Of a stretch of 64,000 nt of DNA, positions 10,319-20,123 are shown one piece after another. The DNA lies in NCBI RefSeq assembly GCF_019038465.1, contig NZ_JAFKRH010000042.1:41720-105719 (forward strand), written 5' to 3'. Positions within the stretch are counted from its first letter, which is position 1, and each line of letters begins with the position of its first letter. Source of the DNA: Synechococcus sp. CCY 0621 (lineage in GTDB: Bacteria; Cyanobacteriota; Cyanobacteriia; PCC-6307; Cyanobiaceae). Under the pieces are notes generated by a model. That model saw only the letters and a program-made list of their open reading frames with translations. It was not told the origin of the DNA and searched no databases. The translations under genes and the position numbers were made by a program.

Positions 10319-11425
10319 GTGGCGGCGAAGCGTCGTTCCCGTCGTCGCCTCTGGATCGGCCTGGCAGTGGGGCTGGCCCTGCTGGCCTCCGCCGGGATCT
10401 GGCAACGGCAACGGATGCAGGCCGGCCGCGACCTGGCCCCCTTCACCGTGGTGGCCCGCGAAGGATCCCTGCCCGGGGTGATCACCGCCAGCGGTGAACT
10501 GGATGCCGTCCAGAGGGTGAACGTCAGCCCCAAGCGTCAGGGCATCCTGCTGCAGTTGCTGGTCGACGAAGGCGACACGGTGCGAAAGGGTCAGCCCCTG
10601 GCGCTGATGGATGACGGCGACCTGCGCGACCGGTTGATGGAACTGCAGGCCAACGTGCAATCAGCGGAGTCGGAACAACGTCGCAGCGACAGCGAACTGC
10701 GCCGCAACGAACCCCTCTTCGGCCAGGGGGCCATCAGCCTCGACACCATGAATCGCTTCCGCTCCGAAGCGGAGGTGCGGCGGCTGGCCACCGCCGCGGC
10801 CCGCCAGCGGTTAAGGCAGCGGATGGTGGAGAAGAACGAGCTGATCGTGCGGGCCCCCTTCGACGGGGTGATCAGCCAGCGCTACGCCGAACCCGGCGCC
10901 TTCGTCACCCCCACCACCACCGCGTCGGCCACGGCCGGCGCCACCAGCTCCTCGATCGTCGAGCTTTCCGAGGGACTGGAGGTGGTGGCCAAGGTGCCAG
11001 AGAGCGACATCGGCCGGCTGAAGGTGGGCCTGCCCGCCAGCGTGCGGGTCGATGCCTTCCCGGACCGTCGCTTCCAGGCCCGGGTGCGCCAGATCGCCCC
11101 CAGGGCCGTCAAGACCAACAACGTCACCTCCTTCGAAGTGAAGCTTCAGCTGGTCGATCCAGCGCCGGAACTGCGCATCGGCATGACCGCCGACATCGAC
11201 TTTCAGACCGGCACCCTCCAGGCCAGGACCGTGGTACCCACCGTGGCGATCGTCACGGAGGACGGCCGTCCTGGTGTGCTGCTGGTGGGCAAGGGTCAGG
11301 AACCCACCTTCCAGCCGGTGGAGCTGGGAGCGAGCAGCGGCAAGGACACCCAGATCCTCACGGGCCTGGAGAGCGGCACCAGGGTGTTCATCGATCTGCC
11401 CCCCTGGGCCAAGAAGCGCCCCTAG
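10319..11425 (+). CDS. HlyD-family periplasmic adaptor (membrane fusion protein)
   Basis: A 368-residue protein from GTG 10319. The frame stays open upstream with a Pro-rich stretch but has no ATG/GTG/TTG there. A basic KRRSRRR cluster and one membrane helix (about 10-26) are followed by a lipoyl/barrel-sandwich half (NVSPKRQGILLQLLVDEGDTV), a coiled-coil hairpin (about 95-160), and the second half with beta-barrel (VRAPFDGVISQRYAEPGAFV). This matches MacA/HlyD adaptors that link an inner-membrane pump to the outer membrane. No partner pump is adjacent. It ends convergently with wecB, sharing 4 bp. Confidence 0.85.
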   Translation: MAAKRRSRRRLWIGLAVGLALLASAGIWQRQRMQAGRDLAPFTVVAREGSLPGVITASGELDAVQRVNVSPKRQGILLQLLVDEGDTVRKGQPLALMDDGDLRDRLMELQANVQSAESEQRRSDSELRRNEPLFGQGAISLDTMNRFRSEAEVRRLATAAARQRLRQRMVEKNELIVRAPFDGVISQRYAEPGAFVTPTTTASATAGATSSSIVELSEGLEVVAKVPESDIGRLKVGLPASVRVDAFPDRRFQARVRQIAPRAVKTNNVTSFEVKLQLVDPAPELRIGMTADIDFQTGTLQARTVVPTVAIVTEDGRPGVLLVGKGQEPTFQPVELGASSGKDTQILTGLESGTRVFIDLPPWAKKRP

Positions 11426-12543
11426 GCGGCGCCCATGCCCAGGTAGCGGCGCGCCGCCTCCACGATCCGGCCGCTGGCCGCGCCATCACCGAAGGGATTG
11501 TGGGCATGGGCCATGGCCTGGTAGGCCTCCTGGTCCTCCAGCAGCCGGCTGCCCTCCGCCAGGATCTCGCCACTGTCGGTGCCGATCAGCTTCGCGGTGC
11601 CGGCCGCCACCGCCTCGGGCCGTTCAGTGGTGCGGCGCAGCACCAGTACGGGCTTACCCAGGGCAGGTGCCTCTTCCTGCAGGCCGCCGGAATCGGTGAG
11701 CAGCAGGGTGCAACCGCGCATGGCGGCAACGAGCCGGTCGTAATCGAGGGGTTCGGTGAGGAAGGCGCGCGGATGGGAGCCGAGCAGGGCCTGCAGGGGC
11801 TCGCGCACCGTGGGGTTGCGATGCAGCGGCAGCAGCAGGGCGGTGTCGGGGAAGCGCTCCAGCAGCGAGAGGAAGCCTTGGCCGATGTCGAGCAGCCGCT
11901 CGCCCCAGTTCTCACGCCGGTGCACCGTGGCCAGCAGCACCCGCTGGTTCTGCCAGTCGAGCCCGGGCAGGTCCCAGTCGGGAGCGGTGCGGGCCATCAG
12001 CAGCAGGGCATCGATCACCGTGTTGCCGGTGGTGAGAATCTCGCCCACCACCCCCGAGGCCTTCAGGTTCGCCGCCGACTGGGTGGTGGGGGCGAAGTGG
12101 AGGCGGGCCAGTTGGGAAATCAGGCGCCGGTTGGCTTCTTCAGGGAACGGATCGAGCAGGTCGTTGGTGCGCAGGCCGGCTTCCACATGGCCAACGGGGA
12201 TCTGCTCGTAGAAGGCGGCCAGGGCACTGGCGAACGCGGTGGTGGTGTCGCCCTGGACCAGGACGAGGTCGGGACGGTGCGCCTCGAACTCCTGCTTCAG
12301 CCCCTGCAGCGCCGCGCAGGTGACATGGGTGAGCGTCTGTTTCGGTGCCATCAGGGCCAGGTCGTGGTCGGCGCTCAGGCCGAACAGCCGCATCACCTGG
12401 GTGACCATCTCGCGGTGCTGCCCCGTGAGCACGACCCGAGTGCGGAACTCCTGGGCCCGCTGAAAAGCCAGGATCACCGGCGCCAGCTTGATGGCCTCCG
12501 GGCGCGTGCCCAGAACGATGCTGACCAGGGGCTGTGGGGACAC
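11422..12543 (-). CDS. wecB: UDP-N-acetylglucosamine 2-epimerase (non-hydrolysing)
   Basis: A 373-residue enzyme from GTG 12543. It begins with VLGTRPEAIKLAPV (about 11-24), the WecB signature; VQGDTTTAFA and HVEAGLRT follow, and near the C-terminus TDSGGLQEEA and PVLVLRRTTERPEA contribute UDP-binding residues. It interconverts UDP-GlcNAc and UDP-ManNAc in the cytoplasm, feeding surface polysaccharide synthesis. A NanE homologue (42170-42874) elsewhere in the window also acts on ManNAc metabolism. The 3' end overlaps the convergent HlyD gene by 4 bp. Confidence 0.95.
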   Translation of the reverse strand: MSPQPLVSIVLGTRPEAIKLAPVILAFQRAQEFRTRVVLTGQHREMVTQVMRLFGLSADHDLALMAPKQTLTHVTCAALQGLKQEFEAHRPDLVLVQGDTTTAFASALAAFYEQIPVGHVEAGLRTNDLLDPFPEEANRRLISQLARLHFAPTTQSAANLKASGVVGEILTTGNTVIDALLLMARTAPDWDLPGLDWQNQRVLLATVHRRENWGERLLDIGQGFLSLLERFPDTALLLPLHRNPTVREPLQALLGSHPRAFLTEPLDYDRLVAAMRGCTLLLTDSGGLQEEAPALGKPVLVLRRTTERPEAVAAGTAKLIGTDSGEILAEGSRLLEDQEAYQAMAHAHNPFGDGAASGRIVEAARRYLGMGAA

Positions 12544-12623
12544 GGGCCTAAGCGGGTGATTCGATCCTAGGGAGCCCCCGATCGCCCCTCTCCAACGGCA
12601 GAGGCCGCAGCTCCACGCTGATG

Positions 12624-12651
12624 TTCACAGAGGCGAATCCGCACCTAGAGT
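12624..12651 (+). promoter_or_regulatory. possible sigma70-type promoter for pilT
   Basis: TTCACA and TAGAGT separated by 16 bp lie about 60 bp before the pilT ATG in the short divergent gap next to wecB. Both boxes depart from consensus and no start site is known; assigned by position and spacing only. Confidence 0.3.
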
Positions 12652-12709
12652 TTTGGCTTAGAACCGAGCCCTTCAACTGGATCGCCCGTCCGTTTTGTCG
12701 AGTTCTTCC

Positions 12710-13867
12710 ATGCCACAGGCGCCACCTCCACCCCCTCCCGTGGGCGTCAATCCGGCGATGGCGGTCGGGTCGGTCCAGGGTCCGCCGATGGCCGCCGATG
12801 GGGAATCTCCGCCGACACTGGAGCAGATCGTTCGGGTGGCCTTCGAACGCAATTTCTCCGATGTTCACCTTGGCGTTGGTGAACAACCCAGATTCCGCTA
12901 TCGCGGCGACATGATTCTGGCCGGTTTGGATGTAACCGATGCCGGCACATTCCGAGACTGGCTGCGGGAGATCATGGAACCCGCACAGATCGACCGCTTC
13001 GTCCAGCAGAAGGAGCACGACGGATCCTTCGCTTTCGGCTTCGTGCGGGTAAGGATCAACCTGCTTGAATCGCTGCAGGGCCCGGCGATGGTTCTGCGGT
13101 TGATTCCGCAGAATGTTCCCACCATTGACGAGCTCAACCTGCCGCAGGTGCTCAAGGATCTGGCCCAGCGGCCGAAGGGCATGCTCCTGGTCACCGGACC
13201 CACCGGTTCAGGTAAGAGCACGACCCTGGCGGCGATGATTGACCACATCAATCGCACGATGAAACGCCATATCCTCACCATCGAGGATCCCGTCGAATTC
13301 GTGCATCAGAGCCGTGAGTCCCTGATTCGCCAGCGTGAACTGGGCACCCACACCAAGTACTTCAAGACAGCCCTGCGGGCGGCGCTCCGGGAGGATCCCG
13401 ATGTGATCCTGGTGGGAGAGATCCGCGACCAGGACACCCTCACCACCGCGATCGAAGCCTCCCAGACAGGCCACCTGCTGCTGGGGACCCTGCACACCAA
13501 CTCAGCCGTGCGCTCCGTCGAGAGGATGCTGGGGATGTACCCACCCGATGAGCAGGATATCGTCCGGCGGGCCGTGGCTGATTCACTGCTGGGTGTGATC
13601 TCCCAGGGACTGATCAAAACGGTGGATGGCAAGCGGGCGTCATACCACGATGTGTTCATCAACACCGACGCCTGCAAGGACTATATCCTGAGGGCCAATC
13701 TTGATGAAATCGAAGCGATCATGACCCGCAGCGGTTTTGAAGGCATGATCACTGCCAATCAATACCTGGCCAATCTGGTTTCAGCCGGAAAGGTGAACCC
13801 AGAAGAAGCTCTGGCGGCCAGCCTCAGACCCAGTGAACTGGCCCAGACCCTGCGGGGTCGGACCTGA
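12710..13867 (+). CDS. pilT: type IV pilus retraction ATPase PilT
   Basis: A 385-residue ATPase from ATG 12710; a TTG five codons earlier is in frame but less likely. A Pro-rich N-terminal tail (about 1-35) precedes the PAS-like N-domain and the RecA-like core. Walker A is GPTGSGKST (163-171), the Asp box LTIEDPVEFVH, Walker B LREDPDVILVGEIRD, and the His box GHLLLGTLHTNSA. The last is characteristic of PilT/PilU rather than PilB. It depolymerises type IV pili, giving twitching motility and DNA uptake. No other pilus gene is next to it; wecB is divergent and the hli gene convergent 4 bp downstream. Confidence 0.94.
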   Translation: MPQAPPPPPPVGVNPAMAVGSVQGPPMAADGESPPTLEQIVRVAFERNFSDVHLGVGEQPRFRYRGDMILAGLDVTDAGTFRDWLREIMEPAQIDRFVQQKEHDGSFAFGFVRVRINLLESLQGPAMVLRLIPQNVPTIDELNLPQVLKDLAQRPKGMLLVTGPTGSGKSTTLAAMIDHINRTMKRHILTIEDPVEFVHQSRESLIRQRELGTHTKYFKTALRAALREDPDVILVGEIRDQDTLTTAIEASQTGHLLLGTLHTNSAVRSVERMLGMYPPDEQDIVRRAVADSLLGVISQGLIKTVDGKRASYHDVFINTDACKDYILRANLDEIEAIMTRSGFEGMITANQYLANLVSAGKVNPEEALAASLRPSELAQTLRGRT

Positions 13868-13871
13868 GGCC

Positions 13872-14069
13872 TCAGCCCCCAGCCAGGCGTACGAGCAACA
13901 GAACACCCAGACCCACGGAGAGCCCAAGCATGGCCAGGCGGCCATTCCAGATCTCGGCCTGGGGGGTGAAGCCGCGACGCCAGGCGTTGAGTTCCTGCTG
14001 GGACACGGGTTCCGTGTCGCTGAGGGACGTTTCAACCTGCTCGATGGGCAGGGGGTTCGCGGGGGCCAT
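13872..14069 (-). CDS. high-light-inducible (HLIP) chlorophyll-binding protein
   Basis: A 65-residue protein with one membrane helix. The helix carries the Chl a/b-binding signature AEIWNGRLAMLG (about 38-49), with the Glu, Asn and Arg that ligate chlorophyll and form the intramembrane salt bridge; LSVGLGVLLLVRLAGG finishes it. HLIPs dissipate excess energy and guard chlorophyll synthesis and photosystem assembly in thylakoids under stress. ATG start; the gene faces pilT end to end with 4 bp between them. Confidence 0.93.
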   Translation of the reverse strand: MAPANPLPIEQVETSLSDTEPVSQQELNAWRRGFTPQAEIWNGRLAMLGLSVGLGVLLLVRLAGG

Positions 14070-14108
14070 GGGGCCGGACCATCAAGCGATCCACCCACAT
14101 TAAGGGCA

Positions 14109-15164
14109 TCAAAAGGGAGGTTGTGGCGCATAGAGGGTGCCGGCCTGCTCCAGGGGGAGCCGGGCCGCCACCCCCAGGGCGATCCCGCTGCGCTCGCCGG
14201 CGTCGAAGCGCTCGATCGCCGCCAGGCCCACCATGGCGGCGTTATCGGTGCAGTAGGCCAACGGCGCGACACGCCAGGAGAGACCGCGGGCGGCGGTGGC
14301 CTCCGCCATCAGGCGGCGCAGGCGCCGGTTGGCGGCCACCCCCCCCACCAGCACGATGGTCTGGAGGCCCGCTTCGACGGCGCAACGGCAGCTGCGCTCC
14401 ACCAGCACCTCGGCCACCACCTGCTCGAAGCTTGCTGCCAGGTCGGCCACCGGCAGGCTGCCCCCCTCTTGGCTGAGGGTCTGCACCTGGCGCAACACGG
14501 CCGTCTTGAGGCCGCTGAAACTGAAGTCGTAGGGATGGAAGCCCCCCTGGGGCAGGGAGACCCTCCCCTTAGGAAAGCGGAAGCGGCCCGGATCGCCGTT
14601 CATCGCCGCCGCCTCGATCGCCGGCCCACCCGGGTAGCCCAGCCCAAGCAGGCGGGCCACCTTGTCGAAGCATTCCCCGGCGGCATCGTCACGGCTGCGC
14701 CCCAGGCGGACGTAGCTCCCCGGAGCCTCGACCCTCACCAGCTCGGTGTGGCCACCACTCACCAGCAGCACCAGGTAAGGCCCCTCCGGCAGCGGCTCAC
14801 CCAGATGCACCGAGCAGAGGTGGCCCTCCAGGTGATGCACCCCCAGGAACGGCTTGTCATGCAGCCGCGCCAGGGTGCGCGCCGTCACCGACCCCACCAG
14901 CAGGGCCCCCGCCAGGCCCGGGGCGACCGTGGCGGCGATGGCATCGAGGTCGGCCATGGCCAGACCGCTCTGCTCCAGCACCTGGGCGATCAGGGCCGGC
15001 AGCGCCTCCACATGGCGACGGGAGGCGATCTCCGGCACCACCCCGCCCCAGCGGGCGTGCTCCTCCATCTGGGAGGCCACGGCCCCCGCCAGCACCCGCC
15101 GTCCGGACACGATCGCCGCCGCCGACTCGTCACAACTTGTTTCGAGGGCCAGAACCGTGCTCAT
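14109..15164 (-). CDS. tsaD: tRNA N6-adenosine threonylcarbamoyltransferase TsaD
   Basis: A 351-residue protein, the usual length. It begins [11 protein letters not shown] (4-14); the Fe-binding motif [11 protein letters not shown] is at about 109-119, followed by LVSGGHTEL and, later, [10 protein letters not shown]. With TsaB/C/E it adds threonylcarbamoyl to A37 of ANN-decoding tRNAs. It is transcribed divergently from psaF; only 73 bp separate the two starts. Confidence 0.97.
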   Translation of the reverse strand: MSTVLALETSCDESAAAIVSGRRVLAGAVASQMEEHARWGGVVPEIASRRHVEALPALIAQVLEQSGLAMADLDAIAATVAPGLAGALLVGSVTARTLARLHDKPFLGVHHLEGHLCSVHLGEPLPEGPYLVLLVSGGHTELVRVEAPGSYVRLGRSRDDAAGECFDKVARLLGLGYPGGPAIEAAAMNGDPGRFRFPKGRVSLPQGGFHPYDFSFSGLKTAVLRQVQTLSQEGGSLPVADLAASFEQVVAEVLVERSCRCAVEAGLQTIVLVGGVAANRRLRRLMAEATAARGLSWRVAPLAYCTDNAAMVGLAAIERFDAGERSGIALGVAARLPLEQAGTLYAPQPPF

Positions 15165-15237
15165 GCTCCCTGGAGAGCTCCCCTACTGTCCGCACGAGCC
15201 ATCCTGCCCCGCGGCAGTTCCACCGCGGCCCCTCTCC

Positions 15238-15747
15238 ATGCGCCGTCTTCTCTCCAGTCGTTCCTTCGCCATCAGGGCCTTCGCCCTTGCGGCGTCCGTG
15301 TTCCTGCTCTTCGGCTTCGCCCCCTCGGCCCGGGCCGACATCGGCGGACTCACCCCCTGCAGCGAGACTCCCCGGTTCCAGCAGCGCGCCGCCGCAGCCA
15401 GCACGGACCAGGCCAAGGCCCGGTTCGCGTATTACGGCCAGTCCCTCTGCGGCACCGATGGCCTGCCCCACCTGATCACTGACGGCCGCTGGAGCCACGC
15501 CGGTGACTTCACCATCCCGGGCCTCCTCTTTCTCTACATCGCCGGCACGATCGGCTGGGCCGGCCGTGGCTACCTGATCGCCATCCGCGGCAGCAAAGAC
15601 GCCACCATGCGTGAGATCCAGATCGATCTGCCCCTGGCGTTCAAAACCACCCTGGCCGCCGCTGTCTGGCCCCTGGCGGCCCTCAAGGAGTTCACCAGCG
15701 GAGCCATGGTGGAATCCGACTCCAAAGTGACCGTTTCCCCCCGTTGA
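15238..15747 (+). CDS. psaF: photosystem I subunit III (PsaF)
   Basis: A 169-residue protein from ATG 15238. The signal peptide (about 1-31) ends at SARAD; the mature part starts DIGGLTPC and has a lumenal domain with conserved cysteines (TPC and SLCGTDG). One membrane helix follows ([20 protein letters not shown], about 98-117), then a C-terminal hydrophobic segment. PsaF lies at the PSI periphery and contributes to donor docking and PsaJ binding. psaJ starts 11 bp downstream and a terminator follows, so psaFJ is one transcript. The frame is open upstream across the tsaD start, but the signal peptide fixes the start here. Confidence 0.97.
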   Translation: MRRLLSSRSFAIRAFALAASVFLLFGFAPSARADIGGLTPCSETPRFQQRAAAASTDQAKARFAYYGQSLCGTDGLPHLITDGRWSHAGDFTIPGLLFLYIAGTIGWAGRGYLIAIRGSKDATMREIQIDLPLAFKTTLAAAVWPLAALKEFTSGAMVESDSKVTVSPR

Positions 15748-15758
15748 TTCCAAGAGCC

Positions 15759-15875
15759 ATGAAAAAATTCCTCACCACCGCACCCGTCGTGGCCGCCGTC
15801 TGGTTCACCCTGACCGCAGGCATCACCATCGAGGTCTTCCGCTTCTTCCCCGATCTGATCATCCATCCCCTCTGA
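15759..15875 (+). CDS. psaJ: photosystem I subunit IX (PsaJ)
   Basis: A 38-residue single-helix protein starting [20 protein letters not shown] and ending with the conserved [12 protein letters not shown]. It binds next to PsaF at the edge of PSI. ATG at 15759 follows the psaF stop by 11 bp; a Rho-independent terminator lies 31 bp after its stop. Confidence 0.97.
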   Translation: MKKFLTTAPVVAAVWFTLTAGITIEVFRFFPDLIIHPL

Positions 15876-15906
15876 AGCGTGCAGCAGGGCTGATCAACGT
15901 TCCCCG

Positions 15907-15931
15907 GCGGCCCGTCCAAGGGCCGCTTTTT
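15907..15931 (+). terminator. Rho-independent terminator of psaFJ
   Basis: Perfect 7-bp stem GCGGCCC/GGGCCGC with a 6-nt loop (GTCCAA), immediately followed by five T. It ends the psaF-psaJ transcript before the convergent gmk gene. Confidence 0.88.
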
Positions 15932-15958
15932 CATGGTTGCTTCTCCCTGGCTGGGGTG

Positions 15959-16534
15959 TCAGACGGCGTCGGGGCATCCCAGCAGCAACTCCAGCTCCTG
16001 CAAGGCCAGATCAAGGTTGCCGTTGACCAGCACAGCATCGAACTCGGCCTCCGCCTCCAGTTCCTCCCGGGCCCGGGCAAGGCGCCTCTGGATCGCCTCC
16101 TCGTCATCGGTGCCCCTACCCCGGATGCGGCGCTCCAGTTCCTCAAAGCTGGGCGGCTTGATCAGCAGCTGGAAGGCCGCCGGAAACGTGCGCCGCACCT
16201 GACGGGCCCCCTCCAGTTCGATCTCCAGCAGCACCGGCTGGCCTTGGGCGAGATGCTCTTCCACCGGCCCCCGGGGGGTGCCGTACAGGTGTCCGGCGAA
16301 GGCGGCCCATTCCAGAAAGCCGTCCGTGGACACCCTTTGCTCGAAGTCGGGCCGGGTCAGGAAGAAATAGTGCTGGCCATCGATCTCCCCGGCGCGGGGG
16401 GCCCGGGTGGTGGCTGACACCGACAGCCAGAGACCCGGATGGCGCTGCAGCAGCCTGGCCACCAGGGTGCCCTTGCCCACCCCGCTCGGGCCGGTGATCA
16501 CCGTGAGTCGACCGGAGGCGGGGGGGGCAGGCAT
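15959..16534 (-). CDS. gmk: guanylate kinase
   Basis: A 191-residue enzyme from ATG 16534. The P-loop is GPSGVGKGT (about 14-22); the GMP-binding region includes [20 protein letters not shown] and [15 protein letters not shown]. It phosphorylates GMP to GDP. The frame is open for 177 codons further upstream, but that part is antisense to the RqcH gene. It is divergent from rqcH and convergent with psaFJ. Confidence 0.96.
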   Translation of the reverse strand: MPAPPASGRLTVITGPSGVGKGTLVARLLQRHPGLWLSVSATTRAPRAGEIDGQHYFFLTRPDFEQRVSTDGFLEWAAFAGHLYGTPRGPVEEHLAQGQPVLLEIELEGARQVRRTFPAAFQLLIKPPSFEELERRIRGRGTDDEEAIQRRLARAREELEAEAEFDAVLVNGNLDLALQELELLLGCPDAV

Positions 16535-16610
16535 GGATCGCTGGCGCTGGGGCGCACAGTAGGGGTGGACCGCATTGGAGGCGATGGCCCCATCCCCGCC
16601 CATCCAGGCC

Positions 16611-18287
16611 ATGGATGTGACCAGCCTGCGCGCCGTGCTGGTCGAGATGCGCCGCGGCCTGCTGCCCAGCCGCTTCGAGAAGGCCCAGCAGCCCGATGCC
16701 CATCGGTTGCAGCTGGGCCTGCGCAGCCTGCAGGGAACCCTGTGGCTGGAACTCAGCTGGCTGGCGGAGGCGCCACGCCTGCTGGCCGTCGAGCCGCCGC
16801 TGCGGCTGGGGGATGGCAGCACCCTGGCCCAGCAACTGCAACACGGCCTGCGGGGGCTGGCCCTGGTGAGCCTGGAGCAGCACGGCTGGGAGCGGGTGGT
16901 GGACCTGGGCTTCGCCCCCAGACCCGGAGAGCCGATCGCCAGGCAGCTGGTGCTGGAGGTGATGGGGCGCCACAGCAACCTGTTCCTGCTGGATGAGGAC
17001 GGGCGGGTGATCACCCTGGCCCGCCAGGTCCGCCAGGACCGGTCGCGCCTGCGGCCGATCGGCACCGGCGATGCCTACGTGCCGCCGCCGCCCATGGCCG
17101 GCGAACCTCCGCGGCTCCAGGAGGATTTCGCCTCCTGGCAACGGCGCCTCAGCCTGTTGCCCCAGACGGTCGGCCAGGCGCTGATGGGCGCCTACCAGGG
17201 GGTCGGCCCAGCCCTGGCCCGCCAGTTGGCAGACGCCTGGCTGCCCTTGCCGGTGCAAACGCTCCAAGTCGCGCAGTGGCAACAGCTCTGGCAGCGGTGG
17301 CGCCTCTGGCTGGAGACGGTGGAGCAGGAACGGTTCGCCCTGAGCTGGGGCGGCCCGAGCGACTACCGCTGCTGGGATCCCGGAGCAGCGGCGACCGCGG
17401 CCACCCCCTGGGTGATCAACCGGGGACTGGCGGGCTACTACGACGATCGGCTGGGCCATCGGGAGCTGGAACAGCGGCGGGCAAGCCTGCGGCAGCGCCT
17501 CCAGACCGCCGCGGCACGGGAGCGCCGCAACGCCGACCAGCAGCAGGCCCTGCTGGCGGCGGTGCCCGGCAGCGAGGCGATGCAGCGCCGGGCCGATGGC
17601 CTGCTGAGCCTGCCGGCGCCCTCCAGGGATCAGATCGAGGAGGCCCAGCGCCTCTACCGAGCGGCCCGCAAGCTGCGTCGCTCCGTGGCCGCGATCACCC
17701 CCCGGCTGGAGCTGCATCAGCAGCGGCTGGCCGCCATCGACACCAGCCTCACCTTCCTGGAGCAGGCGGAGAACGGGGCCCAGCTCACCGCTGTCGAGGA
17801 GGACCTGCCCGCCCTGCTCCCCTGTCGGGACGGCCAGGGGCCCGGGCCCTCCCGGCGCCAGCGGCGGGGACCGGCCGGCAGCGCCCCTGCTCCCCTGGAA
17901 CTGCGCAGCAGCGGTGGCCTGCGCCTGCAGGTGGGCCGCAACCATCGCCAGAACGAGTGGATCAGCCTGCAGCAGGCCCGGCGCGGCGATCTCTGGTTCC
18001 ATGCCCAGGAGTGCCCGGGCAGCCATGTGGTGCTGAAGGGCTCAGAGGGCACCCCCAGCGACGAGGACCTGCGGGAGGCGGCCGACCTGGCGGCCCACTT
18101 CAGCCGGGGCCGGGCCAACGGCCGGGTGCCGGTGGTGATGGTGCCGACCAGCGACCTGCAGCGCATCGCCGGTGCCGGCCCCGGCACGGTGCGCCACCGC
18201 GGCGGCACGGTGCTGTGGGCGGTACCCGATCGGGCCGCTGGCCTGCTGGCGGAGCCCCCTAGGCTGCCGGGATCGGAACAGCCATGA
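16611..18287 (+). CDS. rqcH: NFACT-family ribosome quality control protein (RqcH/Rqc2 homologue)
   Basis: A 558-residue protein from ATG 16611 ([10 protein letters not shown]); ATG 16584 and TTG 16575 are earlier in frame. The NFACT-N domain (about 1-200) contains [14 protein letters not shown] and [13 protein letters not shown], a family signature. A coiled-coil middle (about 280-390) and the NFACT-R domain (DUF814, about 430-530) follow, the last with [19 protein letters not shown] and [10 protein letters not shown]. In bacteria RqcH adds alanine tails to peptides stuck on split 50S subunits. Older annotation calls it fibronectin-binding protein A. The stop overlaps the tatC start by 4 bp. 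Confidence 0.9.
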   Translation: MDVTSLRAVLVEMRRGLLPSRFEKAQQPDAHRLQLGLRSLQGTLWLELSWLAEAPRLLAVEPPLRLGDGSTLAQQLQHGLRGLALVSLEQHGWERVVDLGFAPRPGEPIARQLVLEVMGRHSNLFLLDEDGRVITLARQVRQDRSRLRPIGTGDAYVPPPPMAGEPPRLQEDFASWQRRLSLLPQTVGQALMGAYQGVGPALARQLADAWLPLPVQTLQVAQWQQLWQRWRLWLETVEQERFALSWGGPSDYRCWDPGAAATAATPWVINRGLAGYYDDRLGHRELEQRRASLRQRLQTAAARERRNADQQQALLAAVPGSEAMQRRADGLLSLPAPSRDQIEEAQRLYRAARKLRRSVAAITPRLELHQQRLAAIDTSLTFLEQAENGAQLTAVEEDLPALLPCRDGQGPGPSRRQRRGPAGSAPAPLELRSSGGLRLQVGRNHRQNEWISLQQARRGDLWFHAQECPGSHVVLKGSEGTPSDEDLREAADLAAHFSRGRANGRVPVVMVPTSDLQRIAGAGPGTVRHRGGTVLWAVPDRAAGLLAEPPRLPGSEQP

Positions 18288-19042
18288 GCGACTCCATCCC
18301 CGAGGACAATTTCCCCGGCGAGGTGCAGATGAGCCTGGTGGAGCACCTTGAGGAGCTCCGCCGTCGCGTCCTGCGCAGCCTGCTGGCGGTGGTGGTCGGT
18401 GCCGCCGTCTGCCTGGTGGTGGTGCGGCCGCTGGTGAAGCTGCTGGAGGTGCCGGCCGAAGGTATCCGCTTCCTGCAGCTGGCCCCGGGCGAATTCCTGT
18501 TTGTGTCCTTGAAGGTGGCTGGCTACGCAGGACTCACCCTGGCCCTGCCCTACGTGCTCTTCGAGACCCTGGCCTTTGTGCTGCCGGGGCTCAGCCGGCG
18601 GGAACGTCGGCTGGTGGCCCCCGCCGTCGCCGGCTCCACGGTGCTCTTCGCCGCCGGTCTGGCCTTCGCCTGGTGGGCCCTGGTGCCGGCCGCCCTGCGC
18701 TTCCTGGTGTCCTACGGCGCCGATGTGGTGGAGCCGATCTGGTCAATCGAGCGCTACCTCGACTTTGTGCTGCTGCTGATGGTGGCCACGGCCCTGGCCT
18801 TCCAGCTGCCGGTGCTGCAGCTGCTGCTGGGCGCACTGGGGCTGATCAACTGGCGCACCATGCTGGGCGCCTGGCGCTGGGTGGTGCTGGCGGCGGCCCT
18901 GGCTGGTGCGGTGCTGACGCCCTCCACCGATCCGATCACGATGCTGCTGCTCACCGGGGCGATCACGGCCCTGTACCTGCTGGGGGTGGCGCTGGTGGCC
19001 CTGGCCGAGGGGCTGCGGCCCACCCCGTCGCCCTCCACCTGA
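18284..19042 (+). CDS. tatC: Sec-independent protein translocase TatC
   Basis: A 252-residue membrane protein with six predicted helices. The conserved cytoplasmic N-terminus is MSLVEHLEELRRRVLRSLL and the first periplasmic loop contains FLQLAPGEFLFVSLKVAGY; the FVLPGLSRRERR loop and the helix-5/6 stretch LTPSTDPITMLLL are also family marks. It recognises twin-arginine signals. Likely substrates in this window are PetC (RRQF) and the binding protein at 54405 (SRRTLLRLG). Its ATG overlaps the RqcH stop. Confidence 0.96.
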   Translation: MSDSIPEDNFPGEVQMSLVEHLEELRRRVLRSLLAVVVGAAVCLVVVRPLVKLLEVPAEGIRFLQLAPGEFLFVSLKVAGYAGLTLALPYVLFETLAFVLPGLSRRERRLVAPAVAGSTVLFAAGLAFAWWALVPAALRFLVSYGADVVEPIWSIERYLDFVLLLMVATALAFQLPVLQLLLGALGLINWRTMLGAWRWVVLAAALAGAVLTPSTDPITMLLLTGAITALYLLGVALVALAEGLRPTPSPST

Positions 19043-19051
19043 GGCTCCGGC

Positions 19052-19381
19052 TCAGAGCATGAACTCGCTGGCGCGCCCCGCCGGCAGCTCGAGGGGCAAC
19101 GACAGGGCCTTGCCCAGACGGGGCTTGTCCGTGGTGGTCTGGAGCCAGTGGCGCACCTGGGCGGCAACGCCGAGGCCGTTGAGGGAGCCCACCAGCTCCT
19201 CAAGGTGCTCATCGAAGGCCTGGGGCGTGAGTGGGAAGGACTGCTGCTCGAGGTAGCCCCACATCACATGCAGATACAGGCGACCACGACGCTGAACCAG
19301 CTGCAGGTCGTAGGTGGCCTGCCAGCGCGTTCGCAGCAACTCCAGCAGTTCCTCCCGGCGAAGCGGCTCAGCTGAGGTCAT
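19052..19381 (-). CDS. DUF3067 family protein
   Basis: A 109-residue soluble protein from ATG 19381 (an upstream in-frame start would add nine residues). The pattern [14 protein letters not shown], then [20 protein letters not shown] and [14 protein letters not shown], matches DUF3067, found across oxygenic phototrophs. Function is not established by anything visible here. It lies divergent from petC, 126 bp apart, and convergent with tatC. Confidence 0.75.
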   Translation of the reverse strand: MTSAEPLRREELLELLRTRWQATYDLQLVQRRGRLYLHVMWGYLEQQSFPLTPQAFDEHLEELVGSLNGLGVAAQVRHWLQTTTDKPRLGKALSLPLELPAGRASEFML

Positions 19382-19464
19382 GGCGGCAGGCGCACTCCAC
19401 AACAGCATGTTGCAGCCGGCCTGCGGCGGGTGCGACTCGGACCCGGGCCGGGAAGGGCAAGGTT

Positions 19465-19470
19465 CATAAT
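19465..19470 (+). promoter_or_regulatory. possible -10 box of petC
   Basis: CATAAT 38 bp upstream of the petC ATG, in the gap to DUF3067. No -35 box is found at suitable spacing, so this is tentative. Confidence 0.25.
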
Positions 19471-19507
19471 GGGCGCCACGTCAATCGGTCACACCGCGCC
19501 GTTCCCT

Positions 19508-20065
19508 ATGACCCAGATTCCTGCGGCCTCCTCGAACGGCGGTGGTGCTGATGTGCCTGGAATGGGCCGCCGGCAGTTCATGAACCTGCTGACCTTCGGC
19601 TCCGTCACGGGGGTGGCCCTGGGTGCCCTCTACCCCGTGGTGAACTACTTCATCCCGCCGAAAGCCGCCGGCAGCGGAGGCGGCGTCACCGCCAAGGACG
19701 AGCTGGGCAACAGCGTCACCGCCACCGGCTGGCTGGCCACCCATAAGGAAGGTGACCGCAGCCTGGTGCAGGGTCTCAAGGGTGACCCCACCTACCTGCT
19801 GGTGGAGGGTGGCGAGGCCATCGGCGACTACGGCATCAACGCCATCTGCACCCACCTGGGCTGTGTGGTGCCCTGGAACAGCGGCGCCAACCGGTTCATC
19901 TGCCCCTGCCACGGCAGCCAGTACGACGCCACCGGCAAGGTGGTGCGCGGCCCTGCGCCCCTCTCCCTGGCCCTGGCGCACGTCAGCGTCGAGAACGACA
20001 ACGTGTTCCTCAGCCCGTGGACCGAAACAGACTTCCGCACCGGCGAGAAGGCCTGGTGGGCGTGA
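19508..20065 (+). CDS. petC: cytochrome b6f complex Rieske iron-sulfur protein
   Basis: A 185-residue protein from ATG 19508. A short N-terminal tail with [12 protein letters not shown] precedes the single membrane helix (about 25-45); the twin arginine is the usual Tat-type targeting mark. A Gly-rich hinge (GSGGG) follows, then the Rieske fold with CTHLGC (about 115-120) and CPCHGS (about 133-138), the four ligands of the 2Fe-2S cluster. The C-terminus [12 protein letters not shown] is typical. The N-terminal tail is a few residues longer than usual. petA begins 58 bp downstream, forming the petCA operon. Confidence 0.98.
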   Translation: MTQIPAASSNGGGADVPGMGRRQFMNLLTFGSVTGVALGALYPVVNYFIPPKAAGSGGGVTAKDELGNSVTATGWLATHKEGDRSLVQGLKGDPTYLLVEGGEAIGDYGINAICTHLGCVVPWNSGANRFICPCHGSQYDATGKVVRGPAPLSLALAHVSVENDNVFLSPWTETDFRTGEKAWWA

Positions 20066-20123
20066 TCGGCGCCTGAATCTCCCTCCCCCGCTTCCCTCTC
20101 CGACGCCCGCCACCTCCACCCCC

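Noticed and set aside
13833..15482. A 549-codon plus-strand frame antisense to tsaD
   Set aside because: His/Gln/Gly-rich antisense of a clear TsaD; no motif, typical of high-GC third-position bias.
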